A stretch of 64,000 nucleotides of DNA from Nocardioides nitrophenolicus (GTDB lineage: Bacteria; Actinomycetota; Actinomycetes; Propionibacteriales; Nocardioidaceae), in contig NZ_JAFBBY010000001.1 in assembly GCF_016907515.1 (NCBI RefSeq), positions 1,984,001 to 2,048,000 on the forward strand. Direction: 5' to 3'. The position numbers and the translations under genes are program-made. This document shows positions 59,442-64,000 of the stretch, one piece after another (the first letter of the stretch is position 1; every line of letters starts with the position of its first letter). Under the pieces are notes generated by a model. It was given only the letters and a program-made list of their open reading frames with translations, ran no database searches and was not told the origin of the DNA.

Positions 59442-61625
59442 GTGGAGGGGACCTCACGGCCGACGCGCGCCATCGCCGCGTCCGTCGAGCGCGGCCTCCA
59501 CATCGCGATCGGCGTCGTCATCCTCGCCAAGACGACGGTGTTCGCGGCCTCGCTGACCGAGCGCGCGTCGTACGACGCCGGCGACGTCGCCCTGTCGCTG
59601 GCGGTGGTCGGGTGCGTGGGGCTGGCCGGCGTGCGCTGCGTGCTGGGCCGGCCGGGTCGCGTCGACGTCCTGCTCTGCACCCTCGCCATGGTCGCGGGTG
59701 CGCTGCTCCACCAGGGGAGCACGCCACGGGCCGGAGCGGCCGACTCGCCGATCATCCACCTGGTCGAGCCGATGCTGCTCGTACTGGCCGCCCGGCTGCC
59801 CGCCGCCACGGTCCTCGCCCTCGCCGGGCTGTACGTGCTGCTGCGCTGGGAGACCGGGGGCAGCGCGATCGCCCTGCGGTACGGCGTCCAGGAGGCCGCG
59901 TTCATCGCCGGGACCGTGCTCGCGGTGTTCGTGCTGGTCGGCCTGATGCGCCGGACGTCGGCCCGGGCCGAGGAGGCGCTGCGGGCGGAGGGGGCCCGCC
60001 AGGCCGCCGCCGGCGATCGGGCGGAGGTGGAGGCGACGGCGTTCGTCCACGACGACCTGGTGCCCGCGCTGCTGTCCGTCGCGAGCCTGCCGCGCGCGGA
60101 GCCGACCCTGGCCGCGGCCACCGCCGCCCTGGACGGGCTGACGACGCAGGCGCCCGTCCCGTCGCGCGCACCGCTGGCCGACCAGCTCCGCGCGGTGGCC
60201 GACAGCAGCGGGCTCGACGTGGTCCTGGTGGTTCGTGGCCGGCGGGCCGTCGTACCGGAGGACGTGCGGGACGCGCTGGTCGGCGCCGTCCGGGAGGCAC
60301 TGCGCAATGTCGCGCGCCACAGCGGCGGGCACCGCGCGACGATCACCCTCACCCAGCGCGCGGGCCGGGTGCGCCTCACCGTGGAGGACGACGGCGTCGG
60401 CTTCGTGGTCACGCCGGGCGTGGGGCTGCGGGTGGCCGTGACCGGTCGGGTGGAGGCCGCCGGCGGCACCGCGCGCGTCGCGAGCACCCCGGGCGCGGGC
60501 ACCGTGGTCACCCTCGACTGGCGAGCGCACCGGATCGCCCGGCTGCTCGGGCTCTCCTCCGACAACGACACCTTCGCCCGCGCGGCCGTCGGCCGCCCGG
60601 GCCGGGCCGCGCTGCGCGTGTGCGGCGTGCTGGTGGCGGGCTACGCCGCGTCCGGCCTGCTGCTCGCGTTCGACGGCGTACGCCAGCCGGCGACCTGGGC
60701 CGGTGCGGCCGCCGTGTCGGTGCTGGTGGTGCTCCTGGCCCGCCGCATCGACCGTGGACCGGTCTCGGTCGGCCCCCTCGTGCTCGGCGCCCTGGTACCG
60801 GCCGCCGTGCTCGCCACGGTCCTGCCGACGGTGTCGGTCGACGGCCTCGGCGGGCTGGAGTCGTGGATCGTCGAGTTCACGGCGCTGCCGGCGATGGTGC
60901 TGGCCTGGACCAGCTCGCTGCGCGTGGTCGCACTGCTCCTCGTCCCCAACGCGGTCGTGATCGCCTGCGTCGCCCTCCAGGCCGGGCTCCCGGCCGCCGA
61001 CCTGCCGCACCTGCTGTTCGTGCAGCCGCTCAACACCTTCTTCGTCGCCGTCATCATCGGCGTGTGCCGTCGGGCCGGCCTGGTGCTCGCCGGGATCGGG
61101 GCCACCCCCGACTGCGATCGCGCCGGCGCCACCCGCGGGCTGCTCGGCCCGCTGCTGCCCGAGGTCGAGCGGACCCTCGCCAAGCCGACCTGCATCGAGA
61201 CCGCCGCCGGGGCGGCGGTGCTGGCCCACGCCGTCCGCGACTGCCTCTATCTCCCCGGCCCCGCGCACCTCGCACTGCGCGAGGAGCTGCACCAGCTGCG
61301 CCGGACCGGCACCCACGTCGTGGTCAACCTCCACGACCCGCTGGCCGCCAGCGCCACCCTCGCGAGCGCCGTGGCGGTGCTGCGGGCCGTCGCTCCGGGG
61401 CGGGTGACGCTCTCCGGCACCGGTACGCGGGCCAGCCTGGTCGTCGTACCCGCCGTCTCGGCGGCCGCCGCGGACGCCGTCACGGCCGCCCTGCCACGCA
61501 CCTGGGTCGCGACCTTCGACCCCGACGCCACCCTGCTGGCCGGTCCGCCCGGCGAGCTGGAGGTCGCGGCCGTGGCCGGCTGCGAGGTCAGCCCTCCAGG
61601 TGACCGTCGGCCCGCGCACGGCTGA
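59442..61625 (+). CDS. Histidine-kinase-like protein with HATPase flanked by two membrane regions
   Basis: 727 aa (GTG 59442, GGAGAAG upstream). The N-terminal membrane region has about six helices (to residue 175). A HisKA_3-like helix with His near 201 (FVHDDLVPALLSVASLP) precedes the HATPase domain (about 240-370: REALRNVARHSGG, VEDDGVGFVV, STPGAGTVVTLDW). After it comes a second membrane region (about 385-540) and a soluble C-terminal domain of about 170 residues without a recognised family. The partner is the convergent NarL-type regulator, whose 3' end overlaps by 38 bp. Confidence 0.8.
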   Translation: MEGTSRPTRAIAASVERGLHIAIGVVILAKTTVFAASLTERASYDAGDVALSLAVVGCVGLAGVRCVLGRPGRVDVLLCTLAMVAGALLHQGSTPRAGAADSPIIHLVEPMLLVLAARLPAATVLALAGLYVLLRWETGGSAIALRYGVQEAAFIAGTVLAVFVLVGLMRRTSARAEEALRAEGARQAAAGDRAEVEATAFVHDDLVPALLSVASLPRAEPTLAAATAALDGLTTQAPVPSRAPLADQLRAVADSSGLDVVLVVRGRRAVVPEDVRDALVGAVREALRNVARHSGGHRATITLTQRAGRVRLTVEDDGVGFVVTPGVGLRVAVTGRVEAAGGTARVASTPGAGTVVTLDWRAHRIARLLGLSSDNDTFARAAVGRPGRAALRVCGVLVAGYAASGLLLAFDGVRQPATWAGAAAVSVLVVLLARRIDRGPVSVGPLVLGALVPAAVLATVLPTVSVDGLGGLESWIVEFTALPAMVLAWTSSLRVVALLLVPNAVVIACVALQAGLPAADLPHLLFVQPLNTFFVAVIIGVCRRAGLVLAGIGATPDCDRAGATRGLLGPLLPEVERTLAKPTCIETAAGAAVLAHAVRDCLYLPGPAHLALREELHQLRRTGTHVVVNLHDPLAASATLASAVAVLRAVAPGRVTLSGTGTRASLVVVPAVSAAAADAVTAALPRTWVATFDPDATLLAGPPGELEVAAVAGCEVSPPGDRRPAHG

Positions 61626-62238
61626 TCAGCCCGTGCACGTTGCCGGTCTCGATCCCGCCCTCGCGGTAGGCGCGGGCCGCCCGGGCGAGATGCTCGCGCA
61701 CGGTCACCTCGCCGATGCCCAGCTGCCGGGCCACCAGGCGGTACGGCAGGCCGGCACTCACCGCGCGCAGGATCTCGATCTGGCGCGGTGAGAGCCGGGC
61801 GCCGACGTCCTCGTCGGACAGCAGCATGGTCGCGAGCTGGCTCGAGCAGGCCAGCTCACCGGCGACCGCGTCCCGGATCGACTGGGCGATCGACTCCACC
61901 GGGTCGACCTTGAGGATCAGCCCGGCCGCTCCGGCGTCGATCGCCCGGCGTACCGGCACCGGCCGCTCCTCGGCCGTGAACAGCACCACGACCAGGCCGT
62001 GGTCGACCAGGGTCGCGACGGTCTCGTGGGCCGCCGGCTGGCCCGGGATCCGCATGTCGAGCAGCACCACGTCCAGGCCCCCGGACGCCCGCTCCAGGAG
62101 CTCGCGCGCCGAGCCGGCGATCGCCACCAGGCGCATGTCGGGCGCGGTCTCGGCGAAGGCCGCCCCCAGCCCCAACAGCACCACGGGGTGGTTGTCGATC
62201 GCCCCCACCCGGATCATCCGGCTCACGAGGGCGATCAT
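61588..62238 (-). CDS. NarL/FixJ-type response regulator
   Basis: 216 aa (ATG 62238; ATG 62217, MIRVGAID, is equally possible). Receiver: Asp in AIDNHPVV, phospho-acceptor in VVLLDMRIPG, Lys in ILKVDPVES. C-terminal LuxR helix-turn-helix LSPRQIEILRAVSAGLPYRLVARQLGI and TVREHLARAARAYREGG. It is convergent with, and overlaps by 38 bp, the histidine-kinase-like gene, its probable partner. Confidence 0.88.
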   Translation of the reverse strand: MIALVSRMIRVGAIDNHPVVLLGLGAAFAETAPDMRLVAIAGSARELLERASGGLDVVLLDMRIPGQPAAHETVATLVDHGLVVVLFTAEERPVPVRRAIDAGAAGLILKVDPVESIAQSIRDAVAGELACSSQLATMLLSDEDVGARLSPRQIEILRAVSAGLPYRLVARQLGIGEVTVREHLARAARAYREGGIETGNVHGLISRARADGHLEG

Positions 62239-62313
62239 CGACGGGCGCTCGCCCCGCTGTATCCGGAATCCGACGTTTTTTGCGATCTAGGCTCCGGTCC
62301 GGCTCGGACCGGT

Positions 62314-64000
62314 CTAGACCAGCACCCGATCCCGGGCGGTGGGGTCGGCCGGACCGGCGGGGTCGACGGGATCGACGGGGCCGGCCGGCTCGGAACCGCC
62401 CTCGCGGAAGCCGTGGCGCTCCCACCAACGGGCGAGCGGGGCCGGGGCCCACCAGTTCCAGCGCCCGAGGAGCTTCATGGTGGCCGGCACGAGCAGGGCA
62501 CGCACCACGGTCGCGTCGACCAGGATCGCGACCAGCATGCCGAGCCCGAGCATCTTCATGAACACCACGCCGCTGAGACTGAACGCGCCGATCACGACGG
62601 CGAGCAGGAGCGCGGCACTGGTGATGATCCGGCCGGTCTTCTGCACGCCGGTCTGCACGGCGAGGTCGTTGTCGCCGGTCGCGTCCCACTGCTCCCGGAC
62701 GCGCGACAGCAGGAACACCTCGTAGTCCATGGACAGGCCGAACAGCACCGCGAGCATCACGATCGGGTTGGTCAGGTCGAGGAAGCCCTGGGGGGTGAAG
62801 CCGAGCAGGTCGGCCAGGTGGCCGTCGCTGAAGATCCAGGTCACGACGCCGAACGACGCGGTGATCGAGAAGCCGTTCATCAGCACCGCCTTCAGCGGCA
62901 GCACCACCGAGCCGAACGCCAGGAAGAGCAGCACCAGCATCACGCCCACCACGATCACGCCCATCAGCGGCAGGTGGTCGCCCACCGATCCGGCCAGGTC
63001 GACGGTGTCGGCGGTGAGCCCGCCGACCAGGGCGTCCGCGCCGTCGGGAGCCGTCACCGCACGCAGGTCGCGCACCACCTGCTGCGAGTGCCCGGTCTGG
63101 CTGTTGCCCTCCCACGCCGCGCGCAGCAGCGTCGTGTCGCCCTCGGTCGCGACCGGACGGACGTCGACGACGCCCCCGACCTCCCCCAGGGCCCGCTCGT
63201 ACGCCGCCACACCGGCCTGGTCCTCGCCCCGCACCAGGATGTTGGCGGTCGAGCGCTCCGGGCCGAACTCGCTGTTCAACCGCTCCGAGGCCTCGTGCGA
63301 CGGGGTGTCCGACGGCAGCACCCGGTAGTCGACGCTGCCCCACTTCACGCCGAGGAAGGGCGAGGCGACCGCGAGCAGCACCACGACCACGGCGGTCGCG
63401 ACGACCACCGGACGGCGCATCACGGCACGGGCCAGCCGAGCCCACGCCCCGTGGTCGGTCTCGACCGGGGTGGGCCGCTGCAGGAACGGGATCCGCAGCG
63501 CGTCGATGCGGGTGCCGAGCAGGGCCAGCACCGCGGGCAGGACCGTCAGCGCGGCGAGCATCGCGATCAGCACCGCCGCGATGCCGCCGTACCCGATGGA
63601 CTTCAGGAAGGTCTGCGGGAAGACGAGCAGCGAGCTCATCGCGGCCGCGACCGTCAAGGCCGAGAAGGCGACCGTGCGGCCCGCGGTGGCCATGGTCCGC
63701 ACCACCGCGCCGCGGGTGTCGCCCGGATCGCGGGCGATCTCCTCACGGAAGCGGGAGACCACGAAGAGGGCGTAGTCGATCGCCAGTCCCAGCCCCAGCA
63801 GGGTGATGATGTTGGGCGCGAAGATCGACACGTCGACGAGCTGGTTGAGACCCGCGATGGTCGCCCGGGCGCCGAGCACCGCCACCAGGCCGACCAGCAG
63901 CGGCATCAGCGCCGCCACGACGCTGCGGAAGATGATGAGCGAGAGGATCAGCACGATCGGCAGCGACACCAGCTCGGCGCGCAGCAGGTCGGACTTCGTC
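62314..64000 (-). CDS. MMPL-family transporter, 5' end outside window
   Basis: RND-superfamily MMPL protein; the frame is still open at the window edge (SDLLRAELVSLPIVLIL at the end), so the N-terminus is missing. Visible: the first helix bundle, with ITLLGLGLAIDYALFVVSRFREE, a periplasmic loop, and the second bundle (VMLAVLFGLSMDYEVFLLSRVREQWDATGDN). The C-terminus is Pro/Asp-rich low complexity (GPVDPVDPAGPADPTARD). Probably exports lipids or drugs. Its start and operon are not visible. Confidence 0.92.
   Translation of the reverse strand, partial: TKSDLLRAELVSLPIVLILSLIIFRSVVAALMPLLVGLVAVLGARATIAGLNQLVDVSIFAPNIITLLGLGLAIDYALFVVSRFREEIARDPGDTRGAVVRTMATAGRTVAFSALTVAAAMSSLLVFPQTFLKSIGYGGIAAVLIAMLAALTVLPAVLALLGTRIDALRIPFLQRPTPVETDHGAWARLARAVMRRPVVVATAVVVVLLAVASPFLGVKWGSVDYRVLPSDTPSHEASERLNSEFGPERSTANILVRGEDQAGVAAYERALGEVGGVVDVRPVATEGDTTLLRAAWEGNSQTGHSQQVVRDLRAVTAPDGADALVGGLTADTVDLAGSVGDHLPLMGVIVVGVMLVLLFLAFGSVVLPLKAVLMNGFSITASFGVVTWIFSDGHLADLLGFTPQGFLDLTNPIVMLAVLFGLSMDYEVFLLSRVREQWDATGDNDLAVQTGVQKTGRIITSAALLLAVVIGAFSLSGVVFMKMLGLGMLVAILVDATVVRALLVPATMKLLGRWNWWAPAPLARWWERHGFREGGSEPAGPVDPVDPAGPADPTARDRVLV

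Overview
The window is very GC-rich, and its genes are densely packed with ATGA/GTGA overlaps. It carries a complete mycofactocin locus, an NDMA-type alcohol dehydrogenase and a split PntAB transhydrogenase. Together these point to an actinomycete, plausibly Nocardioides or a relative (inference; no marker gene is present). No transposase, integrase, CRISPR array, tRNA or rRNA was seen.

Layout. 1-2.9 kb: pntA (5' end outside the window) and pntB. 3.1-5.4 kb: two secreted proteins on the minus strand, both apparently damaged (an in-frame stop inside an NPCBM-like domain, and a probable slip at a C7 tract). 5.8-7.1 kb: 2'-5' RNA ligase and a VIT1/CCC1-family protein. 7.1-13.4 kb: the mycofactocin cofactor locus, mftR divergent from mftA-B-C-D-E-SDR-mftF. 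13.5-47.2 kb: a large catabolic supercluster with two ABC importers, a self-sufficient P450, an NDMA-type alcohol dehydrogenase and an aldehyde dehydrogenase. It also holds a molybdenum hydroxylase, five hydrolase-fold genes (four likely active), a split thiamine-diphosphate enzyme, a Rieske oxygenase with ferredoxin and reductase, an extradiol-type dioxygenase, FAH-family and HpcH-family proteins, a cupin, an acyl-CoA dehydrogenase and one IclR regulator. 47.3-51.4 kb: lipoprotein, large LAL/LuxR regulator, PadR regulator. 51.4-55.2 kb: a cobalamin riboswitch followed by a B12-type ABC importer with a methyltransferase inside the operon. 55.3-57.1 kb: two-gene ABC exporter. 57.3-59.2 kb: Ser/Thr kinase with an extracellular domain. 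59.4-62.2 kb: histidine-kinase-like protein and a convergent, overlapping NarL-type regulator. 62.3 kb to the end: MMPL transporter (5' end outside the window).

How it fits together. The strongest new signal is a shared operator upstream of every promoter region I can place in the supercluster. It consists of half-sites of the form TCTYGC (reverse complement GCRAGA), arranged as a dyad with a 5-bp spacer and repeated at an exact 20-bp pitch. It occurs at seven places: 16.72, 19.14, 25.55, 30.66, 39.40, 43.68 and 43.80 kb. The only local regulator is the IclR protein at 45.18 kb. I infer one IclR regulon of roughly 25 genes that imports an aromatic, nitrogen-containing substrate, oxidises side chains with mycofactocin-linked enzymes, hydroxylates and opens the ring(s), and cleaves C-N bonds. 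The substrate cannot be read from the sequence.

Three families of roughly 70-110 bp palindromic intergenic elements each occur twice. One pair lies in direct orientation exactly at the two borders of the supercluster.
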